Shown here piece after piece: positions 34,720 to 44,762 of a stretch of 64,000 nt of DNA; within the stretch, counting starts at the first letter, position 1, and every line of letters starts with the position of its first letter. Position numbers and translations under genes: made by a program. The DNA is from Natrinema gelatinilyticum (GTDB lineage Archaea > Halobacteriota > Halobacteria > Halobacteriales > Natrialbaceae). The notes beneath the pieces are model-generated. The model was given only the letters and a program-made list of their open reading frames with translations, searched no databases and was not told the DNA's origin. The stretch is from the NCBI RefSeq assembly GCF_024266705.1, contig NZ_CP100756.1:124001-188000 (forward strand). The letters are read 5' to 3'.

Positions 34720-35292
34720 TCACTCGGACTCGAGACCCGGGACGTCGTCGGGAACGTCGAAGTCGTGGAAGTGTTCGCCCTTCTCTTTGCTGAGTATGTT
34801 GAGCGCCGCCGCCGCGCCGTCTCCAGCGGCAATCACGGCCTGCCACTCTTCGGCCCTGACCATCGCGCCGGTCGCGTACAGGTCGTCGACGCTCGTCTCC
34901 ATCTGCAGGTCGACGTTGACGGTCCCCTCGTCGTCGAACTCCACCCCCAGATCCTCGGCGACCGAGCGATCCGCGCCGGTCGCGAGAACGACGTAGTCCG
35001 CCACGTATTCGTCATCGTCGGTCTCGATCCAAAACCCGTCGTCATCCGGCTCGATGTCCGTCACCTCCTCGCCGACTCGAACGTCCGCGCCGCGGTCGCG
35101 AACCTGCCCGCGCGTGAGTTTCATGAACTCCTCGCCGCTGATGCTTCGAATACCTGGATAGTTGAACAGGTGGGCCTTGTGCATCCACGTTTCGTCAGTA
35201 TCGAAAACGACGGTCTCGAGTCCGTTCTTTCCGGTGAAGAGCGCCGCGCTCAATCCTGCGGGACCGCCGCCGACGATTGCGACATCTGGCAT
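34720..35292 (-). CDS. Short thioredoxin-reductase-like NAD(P)/FAD oxidoreductase
   Basis: A 190-residue flavoprotein beginning MPDVAIVGGGPAGLSAALFT, the FAD dinucleotide motif, followed by FNYPGIRSISGEEFMKLTRG and YVVLATGADRSVAE. The second FAD motif reads TSVDDLYATGAMVRAEEWQA and VIAAGDGAAAALNILS. The NAD(P) domain and CxxC of true thioredoxin reductases are lacking and the length is about two thirds of that family, so it belongs to the short haloarchaeal class of unknown partner. It is divergent from the FAD-Rieske gene across 176 bases. Confidence 0.8.
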   Translation of the reverse strand: MPDVAIVGGGPAGLSAALFTGKNGLETVVFDTDETWMHKAHLFNYPGIRSISGEEFMKLTRGQVRDRGADVRVGEEVTDIEPDDDGFWIETDDDEYVADYVVLATGADRSVAEDLGVEFDDEGTVNVDLQMETSVDDLYATGAMVRAEEWQAVIAAGDGAAAALNILSKEKGEHFHDFDVPDDVPGLESE

Positions 35293-35324
35293 GCCCGAAA
35301 CGACCACGACTGACGAAATAAACG

Positions 35325-35345
35325 ATTTTGTAATATTTTAAACAG
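35325..35345. promoter_or_regulatory. AT-rich promoter region of the divergent flavoprotein genes
   Basis: TTTTGTAATATTTTAAAC lies 30-50 nt upstream of the minus-strand flavoprotein start and is the only AT-rich patch in the divergent gap. It contains TATA-like words on both strands. Confidence 0.4.
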
Positions 35346-35468
35346 CAATTCCAGATGTTCTCGCCCGCGTGGACGCGATTCGCAGTCAGCCTCAGCCCGC
35401 GCAGGCCAGGCAATATCAGCCCGCGCGCCTTTTGGCTCGAGTGTGGACTGCTCGATAGGCTGATCCAC

Positions 35469-37034
35469 ATGTCGGACCAGATTTCACCGGAGTCCCCTCA
35501 CGAAGAGTCGCTCTGGCTTGCGACGACACCAACGACCGAGTACGGTCCCCTCGAGGACGGACTGGACGTCGACGTGGCCGTCCTCGGTGGGGGCATCACC
35601 GGCCTGACCGCCGCGATCAATCTGACCGAGGCCGGACGGACCGTCGCGGTCCTCGAAGCCGATCGGATCGTCGAAAGTACCACCGGTCACACGACGGCCA
35701 AGCTCACCGCTCAGCATGGGCTGATCTACGACAGGCTCGTCTCGCGGTTCGGCGAGGAGCGGGCGCGCCAGTACGCCCGTGCGAACGAGGCGGCGATCGA
35801 CGAGGTTCGACGACGCGCCGAGAACGGCGCCATCGACTGTGACTTCCATCGCACGCAAGCGTACGTCTACACCGATTCGTCGGCCGACCGAGCGAAAATT
35901 CGAGACGAAGCAGCGGCCGCCCGGCGCGTCGACCTCCCCGCCTCGTACGTCGAGGACACGCCGTTGCCGTTCGACGTCGACGGGGCGATTCGCTTCGACG
36001 ACCAGGCAGAGTTTCACCCGCGGAAGTATCTCCTCCGGATCGCCGAGGAAATCCACGGCGACGGCAGTTACATCTTCGAGGAAACACGTGCACTCGACGT
36101 CGACCCCGGTTCGCCGTGTCACGTCGAGACTGATCGCGGCGACGTGATCGCCGACGACGTCGTCGTCGCGACGCACTTCCCCGTTCTGGATCGCGCCGGC
36201 TACTTCGCGCGGATGCACCCTCACCGCGCGTATCTACTCGCCGCCCGGGTCGCAGAGACGCCCCTGGAGGGGATGTACTACAGCACCGGTTCACCGCCGG
36301 CGACGATGCGAACGTATTCTCATACGACGGCCGCCGGTGGTGATTCCGGGACCGGCGAGCTCCTTCTCGTCGGGGGTCAGGGCCACAAGCCGGGATTCGA
36401 CGGACCGCCGACCTCTGAGCGGTACCGGCGCTGCGAGGCGTTCGCCCGCGAGCACTTCACCGTCGAATCGGTCGAGTATCGCTGGTCGACGATGGACTAT
36501 TCGCCGGTCGATCGGGTGCCATTCGTCGGACAGATCGATCCGCTGGCGGATCACGTCTACGTCGGTACCGGGTTCGGTGGCTGGGGGATGACGGGGGGCA
36601 CTGCCGCGGGCATGATCCTCTCGGACCTTATCACGGAGGGATCGAGCCCCTGGGCCGACGTGTTCGATCCCCAGCGCCTTACGCCCGGGGCCTCTGCGAA
36701 GGATTTCCTCGTGGAGAACGCGAAAGTCGGTGGCAGCTTCGTCGGCGATCGGATCAAGTCACTGCTCGCGACGCTCGAGTCGGGGTGCGGAGACGGTCTT
36801 CAACCCGGTGACGCCAACGTCGTCCGCCGTGGGACGCAGCCGGTGGGACTCTACCGCGACGAGGGCGGCGCGACCCACGCCGTCTCCGCGACCTGTCCAC
36901 ACATGGGCTGTCTCGTCCGATGGAACGACGCCGAGCGGACCTGGGACTGCCCCTGTCACGGCTCTCGATTCAGCTACGACGGCGACGTGCTCTCGGGACC
37001 TGCGCTCGAGGGATTGCTGTACCGAGAACTCTGA
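35469..37034 (+). CDS. FAD-dependent oxidoreductase with C-terminal Rieske domain
   Basis: The 521-residue fusion starts MSDQISPESPHEESLWLATT. Residues about 35-400 are a DAO-type flavoprotein (VAVLGGGITGLTAAINLTEA, TGHTTAKLTAQHG, GTGFGGWGMTGGTAAGMI). Residues about 430-521 form a Rieske domain whose [2Fe-2S] ligands lie in TCPHMGCLVRW and WDCPCHGSRFSYDG. Such fusions are found in bacteria and haloarchaea; substrate unknown, perhaps an amine or an amino acid. Electrons would pass from flavin to the iron-sulfur centre. The start was chosen at the first ATG that matches the family onset. Confidence 0.87.
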   Translation: MSDQISPESPHEESLWLATTPTTEYGPLEDGLDVDVAVLGGGITGLTAAINLTEAGRTVAVLEADRIVESTTGHTTAKLTAQHGLIYDRLVSRFGEERARQYARANEAAIDEVRRRAENGAIDCDFHRTQAYVYTDSSADRAKIRDEAAAARRVDLPASYVEDTPLPFDVDGAIRFDDQAEFHPRKYLLRIAEEIHGDGSYIFEETRALDVDPGSPCHVETDRGDVIADDVVVATHFPVLDRAGYFARMHPHRAYLLAARVAETPLEGMYYSTGSPPATMRTYSHTTAAGGDSGTGELLLVGGQGHKPGFDGPPTSERYRRCEAFAREHFTVESVEYRWSTMDYSPVDRVPFVGQIDPLADHVYVGTGFGGWGMTGGTAAGMILSDLITEGSSPWADVFDPQRLTPGASAKDFLVENAKVGGSFVGDRIKSLLATLESGCGDGLQPGDANVVRRGTQPVGLYRDEGGATHAVSATCPHMGCLVRWNDAERTWDCPCHGSRFSYDGDVLSGPALEGLLYREL

Positions 37035-37063
37035 GGGGGTGACGGTGGGGAAATCGCGTCTCG

Positions 37064-37810
37064 TTATGGGGCCGAAACAGCGTCGAGATCGATGCGGTTC
37101 GGCTCGGGTACGGACTCGCTCGAGACGGCGTAGGCCCCGCGTTCGGCCGGAATCTCTGCCTCGCGGTCGGTGTCCGAGAGCACGATTGGGGCCCTGGCCA
37201 GCAGCGGCGCGATCACGCCCGCTACGACCGTCCGGGAGTCGGAGAGCGGCGCGCGGACGACGACGCGCTCGTCCGACTCGAGACCGAACTCCTCGATGAC
37301 CGCGCGTCCGGCCGCCAGAACGTCCCGGTGTGTCACCGTCCGGTCGCCGTCCGTCAGGATTGCGGTCTCGGGTTCGGTCGAGAACGGCGGAAACGACGGA
37401 TTCTCGCTCCAGAGCCCGGCGTCGAAGTGATGAACGTCTGGCGCGTCGGGCGGCGAACCATAGCCAACTCGCTGGGCTCCACGAGGGAGTTCGTAGCTTT
37501 CCAGCGTATCGACCGGGGCAACGAGGGCCCGAAAGTCGGCCGCCTCAGTGAGGTCGGTCGGCGGCTCGAAGCAGGTCGTTCCTTCGAGCAGCGTCGTGCC
37601 GAAAAAGGCGAGCAAGGCGAGGGGGTCGTCACCGACGACACCGACCGTGACGCCCTCCCGGACGCCCATGTGGCGCAGGAAGTTACCGGCCTTCCATGAC
37701 GTCGTACACAGCCAGTGGTAATCGTACTCCCGGCCCGTCGCGTCGACGAGTCCGATCCGATCGTCGCGGAGTTCCCGGATGAACAGGTCATCGACCGTCC
37801 CAGCGTTCAT
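37064..37810 (-). CDS. Short AMP-dependent ligase-like protein
   Basis: This 248-residue protein reads MNAGTVDDLFIRELRDDRIG, then WKAGNFLRHMGVREGVTVGV, FFGTTLLEGTTCFEPP and a later region with ETAILTDGDRTVTHRDVL and DERVVVRAPLSDSRTVVAGV. This resembles the N-terminal domain of acyl-CoA synthetases, but the AMP-binding P-loop (STGTTGxPK) and the C-terminal hinge domain are absent. Similar short 'AMP-ligase' proteins occur in haloarchaea, so it need not be a fragment. Catalytic activity is doubtful. Confidence 0.6.
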   Translation of the reverse strand: MNAGTVDDLFIRELRDDRIGLVDATGREYDYHWLCTTSWKAGNFLRHMGVREGVTVGVVGDDPLALLAFFGTTLLEGTTCFEPPTDLTEAADFRALVAPVDTLESYELPRGAQRVGYGSPPDAPDVHHFDAGLWSENPSFPPFSTEPETAILTDGDRTVTHRDVLAAGRAVIEEFGLESDERVVVRAPLSDSRTVVAGVIAPLLARAPIVLSDTDREAEIPAERGAYAVSSESVPEPNRIDLDAVSAP

Positions 37811-37981
37811 ATCGGAATCTGGGTCCGGGACGGAAAAAGCGCGCCGACTCGCGTCGGTTGCGCACCTACCTCACCCCCCATACGACGGGACTACCGCCGG
37901 CTGCGAGTGACCGGTGCCGGCCGAGGCGTTCGCGGTACACGCGGGGCCATTCAGGCCGGTCAGATCTTACCCGTCCCCGTC

Positions 37982-39115
37982 TCAGATCACGTCGTGATCA
38001 CGGTAAAACTGCCGCGTTCGGTCGTTGGACAGCAGCGGTCGGTGGACTTGCAGCGAGGTGACGTCCGGGTGACTGTTGGCCTCGAGGATCTGGAACTCGC
38101 CCTCGGCAGTGACGACCAGGTCCCAACCGACGTACGGAATGTGCGAGAACGTCTCGGCGATCTCGAGCACTCGGTCCCGAATCTGGGCCCAGCCCGGAAC
38201 TGCCGTCCCCTGAATGCGAACACCGGAACTGGGATGGGTCCGATGCCAGTCGAGCGACCCGGCGGTCGGATATTTAGCGGCCTCGCTGAGCGTGCCAGAC
38301 GTCCGATCGATTCGGGCGCTCAACCCCTCCTTCGAAAAGTTGTCGACCGGAGCCGAATCGGTCGTTCCAATCCGATGGATCGCCATCGGAATAAACGCCG
38401 CCCCCTCTCGGTCGTCGAACATGGTCACGATTCGGATCGTGTTCGTCGTCTCGGGGAACAGTTCTGCTGCGTAGTCCGCCTGGTCGACGTACTCGCAGAT
38501 GAGATACTCCTCGAAGTCGGAAAGCGTCTTCGCAAGGGCCAACTCGCTCATCCGCGTCCCGTCGAAGACGTATTCGTCGTCAGCTCGTGCCACGAAGTGG
38601 ACGTTGTCTCCCCCGCTGCCCCGAACCCGCTTCACTACGATTCGGTCCCCGTCCGAAAGCGTATCGGTGATCCAGTCGATGGGTTCTGTGGTCGGACGCG
38701 AGGTCGTCGACGCGGACGATTGCTTCAACTCGAGTCCGCCATCGGCCAGTTGTGGCCGACCCTCGGTCGGAGCGACCGCGTGGAACCGACCGTCGGTGAG
38801 CAGCCCATACACGGTCGGACGATGATCCGGAAATTCGCCCAGGAGACGATGAAACGCGAGTTTGTTGTCGAGTAACGCGTTCCAGTGCCGACCGTTGATC
38901 CACTTCGTTCGGACGAACCGCTGGTAGTCGGTGAGATACTCGCCGGGATCGTTCAGCTCGAGTGAATATATGACGCCGGACTTTCGCAGAAATCCGTGTT
39001 GGTAGAGCCACTGACGCTCCCCCAGAGACAGCTCGAACGACGACCCGGTCCGTCGTTCCGCCTGAAGTAATTTGTTCACCTGACCGATAGTTTGGCAGGC
39101 TCGGACGAGGTCCAT
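37982..39115 (-). CDS. Sugar-transfer-associated ATP-grasp family enzyme
   Basis: The 377-residue protein starts MDLVRACQTIGQVNKLLQAE. The ATP-grasp core includes LLDNKLAFHRLLGEFPDHRP, DRIVVKRVRGSGGDNVHFVA (ATP-binding Lys and Gly-rich loop), EEYLICEYVDQADYAAELFP, TTNTIRIVTMFDD and VGWDLVVTAEGEFQILEANS with the metal-binding Glu/Asn. This order fits the ATP-grasp group found near sugar-transfer genes. It ligates a carboxylate to an amine or thiol; substrate unknown. It is monocistronic with a strong TATA box upstream. Confidence 0.78.
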   Translation of the reverse strand: MDLVRACQTIGQVNKLLQAERRTGSSFELSLGERQWLYQHGFLRKSGVIYSLELNDPGEYLTDYQRFVRTKWINGRHWNALLDNKLAFHRLLGEFPDHRPTVYGLLTDGRFHAVAPTEGRPQLADGGLELKQSSASTTSRPTTEPIDWITDTLSDGDRIVVKRVRGSGGDNVHFVARADDEYVFDGTRMSELALAKTLSDFEEYLICEYVDQADYAAELFPETTNTIRIVTMFDDREGAAFIPMAIHRIGTTDSAPVDNFSKEGLSARIDRTSGTLSEAAKYPTAGSLDWHRTHPSSGVRIQGTAVPGWAQIRDRVLEIAETFSHIPYVGWDLVVTAEGEFQILEANSHPDVTSLQVHRPLLSNDRTRQFYRDHDVI

Positions 39116-39136
39116 GTGGATTAGTGGCAGGAATGG

Positions 39137-39147
39137 TATATATTTAT
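39137..39147 (-). promoter_or_regulatory. TATA box for the ATP-grasp gene
   Basis: TATATATTTAT on the plus strand (ATAAATATATA on the coding strand) is centred about 27 nt before the ATG, the leaderless spacing. Confidence 0.65.
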
Positions 39148-39417
39148 CGACAATGTAACCTACATTACCAATTTCAAAACCTGTCCTGAAACAATTTTAC
39201 TGATCAGAATTCTCTCCAAGGTCATTCTCTATCTGATACGTACCGCCGCGTTTAACATTTCGATAACGCATTCAGTGCCATTGTGACGATAACTATAAGG
39301 AATACTACTAATACACATTAGCACCGACCATTCCGAACGGTTCGACTCGAGAAACGTCGTTCATCGACTATCAGGATGCGGTGACGGCGTTCACAAAGGC
39401 AGCAGTCCCCCTGGTGA
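39148..39417. other. AT-rich intergenic stretch
   Basis: About 270 bases between the dnaJ stop and the ATP-grasp promoter. AT-rich, no frame of note. Confidence 0.5.
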
Positions 39418-40593
39418 TTAGAACGCCCGTTTGATCTTCTCGAAGAAGCCGTCCTTGATCTCTATCTCGTCACCGCCGGCCTCGGCGAAGTCCTCGAGCG
39501 CCTCGCGTTGCTCCTCGTTCAGGCGCTCGGGGGTGACGACCTGCACTTGTACGTAGAGATCACCGTATCCGCGCCCGCGGAGACGCGGCATTCCCTTCCC
39601 CTCGAGGCGGAACGTTTCGCCGCTTTGCGTTCCGTCGGGGATGTCGAATTCCGCTGCGCCGTCTAAGGTCGGAACCTCGACAGTGTCGCCGAACGTCGCT
39701 TGCGGGAACGAAACCGGGAGTCGGTAGTACAGATCGGCACCTTCGCGCTCGAAGTCCTCGTGGTCGCGAACCGAAACGTCGATCAGCAGGTCCCCGTGTG
39801 CACCGCCCTCGGGGCTCGGTGCGCCCTCGCCTTCCATACGAAGCGTCTGACCTTCCTGAATGCCGGCCGGTACCTCGACGCTCAGCGTCGCCGTAGTACG
39901 GACGTAGCCCTCGCCGCGGCACTCGCTGCAGGTTTCGGAGTACAGGGTACCCTCACCATCACAGCGGGGGCAGGTCGTCGTCTGCTGGACCCGACCCAGC
40001 GGCGTTTGCTGGACCTGCGTCACCTGCCCACGTCCCTGACACTCCGGACAGGTCTCGGCGTCGGCCTCGGGCGGGTGGCCCTCGCCGTGACAGACCTCAC
40101 ACGCTTCCGGGCGCTCGACCGTGAACTGTTTTTCAGCCCCCTCGTAGGCTTCCTCGAGGTCGATCTCGAGTTCGGTCCGCAGATCGCGACCCTTGCGAGG
40201 CCGACGGCGACCGCCACCGCCACCGCCGCCGAAAACCTGCTCGAAGAGATCGCCGAGACCGCCACCACCGCCCATGCTTCCACCCATTCCACCGCCCATA
40301 CCGCCGAACGGGCCGCCGCCCATTCCGCCGGCTCCGCCCACGTCGCCAGCATCGAAGCCGTGCTTTTCCGCCTGTTCGTAGCGGTCGTGCCCCATCTGGT
40401 CGTACGCCTGCCGCTTTTCCTCGTCGGTCAGTATCTGCTTTGCCTTCTGGATCTTCTTGAACTTCTCTTCGGCATCCGGGTCGTCGCTGACGTCCGGATG
40501 GTACTGGGTGGCCTTCTTCCGATACGCCTGCTTGATCTCCTCGGTAGACGCGTCCGAGCTCACGCCGAGTACGTCGTAGAAGTCCTCGCTCAT
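39418..40593 (-). CDS. dnaJ: Chaperone protein DnaJ (Hsp40)
   Basis: The 391-residue protein starts MSEDFYDVLGVSSDASTEEI with an intact J domain (HPD in TQYHPDVSDD). A Gly/Met-rich linker (about 80-115) and four CxxCxGxG zinc repeats (CEVCHGEG, CPECQGRG, CPRCDGEG, CSECRGEG at about 145-215) follow. The C-terminal substrate-binding domains end with KIKRAF. It stimulates the ATPase of DnaK and delivers unfolded proteins. It is the last gene of the grpE-dnaK-dnaJ set; 328 bases separate it from dnaK, leaving room for its own promoter. Confidence 0.97.
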   Translation of the reverse strand: MSEDFYDVLGVSSDASTEEIKQAYRKKATQYHPDVSDDPDAEEKFKKIQKAKQILTDEEKRQAYDQMGHDRYEQAEKHGFDAGDVGGAGGMGGGPFGGMGGGMGGSMGGGGGLGDLFEQVFGGGGGGGRRRPRKGRDLRTELEIDLEEAYEGAEKQFTVERPEACEVCHGEGHPPEADAETCPECQGRGQVTQVQQTPLGRVQQTTTCPRCDGEGTLYSETCSECRGEGYVRTTATLSVEVPAGIQEGQTLRMEGEGAPSPEGGAHGDLLIDVSVRDHEDFEREGADLYYRLPVSFPQATFGDTVEVPTLDGAAEFDIPDGTQSGETFRLEGKGMPRLRGRGYGDLYVQVQVVTPERLNEEQREALEDFAEAGGDEIEIKDGFFEKIKRAF

Positions 40594-40921
40594 TCGTTGT
40601 CTCACCGATAGTCGGTTGAGACACTTGAAATGAACGTTCCCCGTCCCCTTCCATCCCGTTGGTCCCGGTCGGCCCTTCGCTCGTCGGACATCGCCCTCGC
40701 AGATGGCGTGTACTTCGCGTCGGGTTCGGGGGAGGCGGATCAAACTTGAGTCGGATCGCTATCGTACTGGCCACCACAGGATGCTCCGAGACTGGCACAC
40801 GTCACATCGAAGTTACGGTACCGAGTGGCTGTGACTGCAGCCAATTCCTTAACGACGGACCGTCCGTCGAAACGGAGCGAACGCAACTGAACTGGCGGGA
40901 AAGAACTCGAATCGCGAGGCG
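40594..40921. other. Intergenic between dnaK and dnaJ
   Basis: 328 bases without a convincing gene; may hold a dnaJ promoter. Confidence 0.5.
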
Positions 40922-42838
40922 TTACTCGTCGTCTTCGTCCTCGTCGAAGTCCACGTCTTCGAAGTCGGCATCGACGAACTCTTCGTCCTCTTCCCCGGCC
41001 GCACCAGCACCGGCATCGGAGCCGGGGTTCGGACCGCCGCCCATACCGCCGGGGCCCGCGCCCGCGGCACCGCCAGCGCCCGCAGCGCCGGCTTGCTGCT
41101 GATAGATCTGCTTTCCGATCTCCTGTAGTTCCTCGCTCAGGTTCTCCGTCGCCGCCTCGATGTCCTCGGCGTCGGCATCGCCGTCGTCGACCGTCTCCTC
41201 TAAGTCCTCGATTGCGGCCTCGATGTCGGCGCGAAGGTCGTCGTCGACCTGTTCGTCGTTCTCCTCAAGCAGCGTTTCGGCGCGCTGAATCGTGGCCTCG
41301 GCCGTGTTTCTGGCCTCGATGCGCTGGCGCTTTTGCTGGTCCTCCTCTGCGTGTTCTTCGGCTTCGCGCTGCATCTTCTCGATCTCGTCGTCGGAGAGGC
41401 CGGCGCCGCCCTCGATCGTGATCTCCTCGGTGGTCCCGCTACCTTTGTCCTCCGCGGAAACGTTCACGATGCCGTTCTCGTCGATCGAGAACGTGACCTC
41501 GATCTGTGGCGTTCCTGCTGGGGCCGGTGGGATGCCCGTCAGGTGGAACTCGCCGAGCAGTTCGTTCTCCGCGGCGAGTTCGCGTTCGCCCTGGAAGACC
41601 CGAACCTGAACTGTCGTCTGATTTGCCGCCGCGGTGGTGAAGATCTTCGACTCCTCGGTCGGGATCGTCGTGTTCTTCTCGATGAGTCGCTCGAAGAGAC
41701 CGCCTTTGACCTCGATACCGAGCGAGAGCGGCGTCACGTCAAGCAAGACGATGTCGTCGACATCCCCACCCAGCACGCCACCCTGAATCGCTGCCCCCAG
41801 CGCGACGGCCTCGTCGGGGTTGACGTTCTTCTGGGGTTCCCGACCGGTTAGTTCCTCGACTTTCTCGGCGACCTGGGGCATCCGCGTCGAACCGCCGACG
41901 AGCAGCACCTCGTCGATATCGTCTTTTTCGTAGCCAGCGTCCTCGAGCGCCTGTTCGGTCGGCTCGACGGTCCGGTCGATCAGATCCTGTGTCAACGACT
42001 CGAACTTCGCGCGAGTGAGCGACTCCTCCAAGTGGATCGGACCGTCGTCGGTCGCGGTGATGAACGGAAGGTTGATCTCGGTTTCCTTGCGCGAAGAGAG
42101 TTCGATCTTGGCCTCTTCGGCAGCGTCCTTGAGTCGCTGGAGGGCCTGACGGTCCTCACGGAGATCGGTTCCGTGTTCGTCCTTGAATCCTTCCGCGAGC
42201 CAATCGATGATGGCGCCGTCCCAGTCGTCGCCGCCGAGATCGTTGTCACCGTTGGTCGCCACGACCTCGTATACGCCGCCGCCGAGGTCGAGAATGGAAA
42301 CGTCGAACGTGCCGCCACCGAGGTCGTAGACGAGGACGGTCTGATCTTGATCGTCCTCGAGGCCGTAGGCCATCGATGCGGCGGTCGGCTCGTTGATGAT
42401 GCGCTCGACTTCGAATCCGGCGATCTCACCGGCGTCTTTGGTCGCCTGTCGCTGGCGGTCGGAGAAATACGCAGGGACCGTGATGACGGCTTTCTCGATT
42501 TCGTCACCCAGATAGTCCTCGGCGTCGCGTTTGATCTTCTGGAGGATCATCGCCGAGATCTGTTCGGGTGTATATTCCTCGTCCTCGATTTCGACGGTGT
42601 AGTCTTCCTCGCCGATGTGGCGCTTGATCGAGGAAATCGTCTTTTCTGGGTTCTGGATCGCCTGGTTCTTCGCCGGTTTGCCGACGAGTCGCTCGTCGTC
42701 GTCCGTAAAGGCGACGACCGACGGCGTCGTTCGTTCCCCTTCGGCGTTGACGATGATCTCCGGATCGCCACCTTCCATCACCGCAAACGCGCTATTCGTC
42801 GTTCCGAGGTCGATTCCGAGAATCTTGTTGCTCGCCAT
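40922..42838 (-). CDS. dnaK: Chaperone protein DnaK (Hsp70)
   Basis: This 638-residue Hsp70 starts [20 protein letters not shown]. The ATPase domain has [40 protein letters not shown] and [20 protein letters not shown]. The substrate domain begins [15 protein letters not shown]. The C-terminal lid is helical and ends in a Gly/Met/Pro-rich linker and an acidic tail ([20 protein letters not shown]), as in haloarchaeal homologues. It folds and protects proteins with DnaJ and GrpE. A CCTTTAAAAC box about 30 nt upstream may be the promoter. Confidence 0.98.
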   Translation of the reverse strand: MASNKILGIDLGTTNSAFAVMEGGDPEIIVNAEGERTTPSVVAFTDDDERLVGKPAKNQAIQNPEKTISSIKRHIGEEDYTVEIEDEEYTPEQISAMILQKIKRDAEDYLGDEIEKAVITVPAYFSDRQRQATKDAGEIAGFEVERIINEPTAASMAYGLEDDQDQTVLVYDLGGGTFDVSILDLGGGVYEVVATNGDNDLGGDDWDGAIIDWLAEGFKDEHGTDLREDRQALQRLKDAAEEAKIELSSRKETEINLPFITATDDGPIHLEESLTRAKFESLTQDLIDRTVEPTEQALEDAGYEKDDIDEVLLVGGSTRMPQVAEKVEELTGREPQKNVNPDEAVALGAAIQGGVLGGDVDDIVLLDVTPLSLGIEVKGGLFERLIEKNTTIPTEESKIFTTAAANQTTVQVRVFQGERELAAENELLGEFHLTGIPPAPAGTPQIEVTFSIDENGIVNVSAEDKGSGTTEEITIEGGAGLSDDEIEKMQREAEEHAEEDQQKRQRIEARNTAEATIQRAETLLEENDEQVDDDLRADIEAAIEDLEETVDDGDADAEDIEAATENLSEELQEIGKQIYQQQAGAAGAGGAAGAGPGGMGGGPNPGSDAGAGAAGEEDEEFVDADFEDVDFDEDEDDE

Positions 42839-42863
42839 CGTGGAGGGGTATTGTGCGCACTTT

Positions 42864-42873
42864 GTTTTAAAGG
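42864..42873 (-). promoter_or_regulatory. TATA-like box for dnaK
   Basis: CTTTAAAAC on the coding strand, centred about 30 nt before the ATG. Confidence 0.5.
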
Positions 42874-43451
42874 TTACTAGAAACGAGCAAGAACCGAACA
42901 AAATACCGTACGGGCGCCTCAGACCCGTGAATTCCACACTTGCCGTTCGATAAAAACGAGCTCGTAATCAGACGACTCGGAGCGTGCCGGTCAGAGAAAA
43001 TACGTTCTGTGTTGTGCTCCCTCGGCTACGACTGTAGGCTTCCCGCCCGGTGTCGCACGGGCCGGTCGATATGGATGGTTGGGAATCTACGCTTTGCGAC
43101 CGACGGCGCTGGCTCCGCCACGAAGCCGGTACTCGTACCCCGTGTGGGGCTTCGAGGTATCTTGTGTCGGTCGGCGTGGTCGGCTGACTTGGGTGATACC
43201 GGCTCTCGCCGTCGCAGACGCCGAGTCAGCTGCCAGTTTTCCACGCACGAAGCTATCTATGTGTACAGTGGATGAATTACGTGTACGTCGCATATTTCAC
43301 TACCAAAGTGGTGAGTTTTGTGCCTGCTATCCGCTAGAACTCGCCCAGTGTGAACTGTTTCCGGGGGGAGAAGCCGCCCGAGAAGAGCCATTCCCGGAAA
43401 GAAGTAGCCCGAGGAACCGTTTCCAGGGAATTCGATCCCCCGAACAGGCCC
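42874..43451. other. Intergenic between grpE and dnaK
   Basis: About 580 bases. A 68-codon minus-strand frame (43087-43293, ending GGASAVGRKA) is open but basic and unrecognised, perhaps decayed insertion-element sequence. No gene is supported. Confidence 0.45.
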
Positions 43452-44552
43452 TCACTCGTCAGCGTCGTCGGCAGACGCCTCGTCACCCTCATCTGTCCGT
43501 CCATTCCTCGTCGGTTCGGACTCGTCGACAGCATCGTCACCCCCGACCGAATCGTCGGTCGAGTGGTCGGTTTCGGCGGCTCCGTCGGCCTCGGCTTCCG
43601 CATCCTCCTCGAGGTCGCCGTTCGAAACGGTCACCTGAGCGTTCTGAATGACCTTGTCGCCCATCTCGTAGCCGGGGGTGTAGACGTCCGCGATGGTCCC
43701 CTCCGGCAGGGCGCTCTCGACTCGCATCATGACTTCGTGGCGCTGCGGGTCGGTCTCGGCCCCCGGATCCGGGTCGATTTCGGAGACGTTCTCGTCCTCG
43801 AGAATCCGGTCGAACTCTCGGAGGGTCATTTCGACGCCCTGCTGGAGGCTTTCTGCGTCACCGCTCTCTTCGTCGAGTGCTCGTTTCAAGTTGTCACGGA
43901 CGCCGATCAGACGGCCGACGAGGTCCTCGGTGGCACGGTCTTTGATCTGCTGTTGGCGTTTTTTCGCCCGTTTCTTGTAATTCTGGAAGTCCGCCTGTTT
44001 GCGCTTCAGGCGGCTCCGTAACTCCTCGACCTCCGCTTCGTATTCCTCGAGTCGCTCGTCGCGGTCGGCCAGGGCCTGTTCGTACTCCTCTAGTTCGTCG
44101 TGTACCTCGCTGATTGTTTCGGCCTGGGACTCGATGCGTTCCTCGAGGTCCTCGATTTCTTCGCGCTGGTGGTTGACCGTGCCGTTTAGCGAGCGGGCCT
44201 CTTCGACGATCGAGTTGACCTTGTGTGCGAGTTCGTCGTCGTACGCGGCGATTCGATCGAGGACCCGTTGGACGTCATCACTCGTCTTGGGTGCCTGCCC
44301 GGTCGAATCGTCGTCATCGTCGGCAGGCGGGCCGGTTTCGGCCGCGGATCTGCTGTTGTCGTCGCCAGGTTCTGCACTCGAGTCGGCATCCGTTGCAGCG
44401 GGCTCCGAGTCGGAGTCGCTCAAGTCCGGAGTCGGTTCCGATTCCTGGTCCATCGACTCCTCGGGAATGACGTCAGCCGTCTCGCCGTCGTCGGATTCCT
44501 CTGCTGACGGGACACCCTGGGCGGACGCGTTCGTTCCCTCGTCTTCGCTCAT
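43452..44552 (-). CDS. grpE: Nucleotide exchange factor GrpE
   Basis: A 366-residue protein, long for the family (about 180-220 in bacteria). Residues 1-130 are extremely acidic and Ser/Asp/Glu-rich; 130-260 form the coiled coil (KVNSIVEEARSLNGTVNHQR to LRSRLKRKQADFQNYKKRAK). The GrpE head follows with IGVRDNLKRALDEE, GVEMTLREFDRIL and HEVMMRVESALPEGTIADVY. A second acidic tail ends the protein. It releases ADP from DnaK. An ATAATAAAAG box about 26 nt upstream suggests leaderless transcription. Confidence 0.93.
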   Translation of the reverse strand: MSEDEGTNASAQGVPSAEESDDGETADVIPEESMDQESEPTPDLSDSDSEPAATDADSSAEPGDDNSRSAAETGPPADDDDDSTGQAPKTSDDVQRVLDRIAAYDDELAHKVNSIVEEARSLNGTVNHQREEIEDLEERIESQAETISEVHDELEEYEQALADRDERLEEYEAEVEELRSRLKRKQADFQNYKKRAKKRQQQIKDRATEDLVGRLIGVRDNLKRALDEESGDAESLQQGVEMTLREFDRILEDENVSEIDPDPGAETDPQRHEVMMRVESALPEGTIADVYTPGYEMGDKVIQNAQVTVSNGDLEEDAEAEADGAAETDHSTDDSVGGDDAVDESEPTRNGRTDEGDEASADDADE

Positions 44553-44572
44553 GTGGGGGTCAACGAACAGCG

Positions 44573-44582
44573 ATAATAAAAG
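44573..44582 (-). promoter_or_regulatory. TATA box for grpE
   Basis: CTTTTATTAT on the coding strand centred about 26 nt before the ATG. Confidence 0.55.
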
Positions 44583-44762
44583 GGTTGAGGTACGGGTGTC
44601 GTGGACAGAACGATCGCGTGGGCGTGAGACGGTGCGCGAATGAGGGACGGAACCGCGATCTCGGCTCTCAGCGCGTCGTGCTTCGGTCGTTCGCGTGAAG
44701 ATCGATGAAAGACCATCACTGGATCCGACCAGTATATGTGCTCCCTGGACCGAATGTGACAC

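Noticed and set aside
40193..40381. Pro-rich plus-strand frame in the dnaJ region
   Set aside because: It is the antisense reading of the Gly/Met-rich linker of DnaJ.
43087..43293. A 68-codon minus-strand frame upstream of dnaK
   Set aside because: Basic, no recognised motif and no promoter; kept only as part of the intergenic note.
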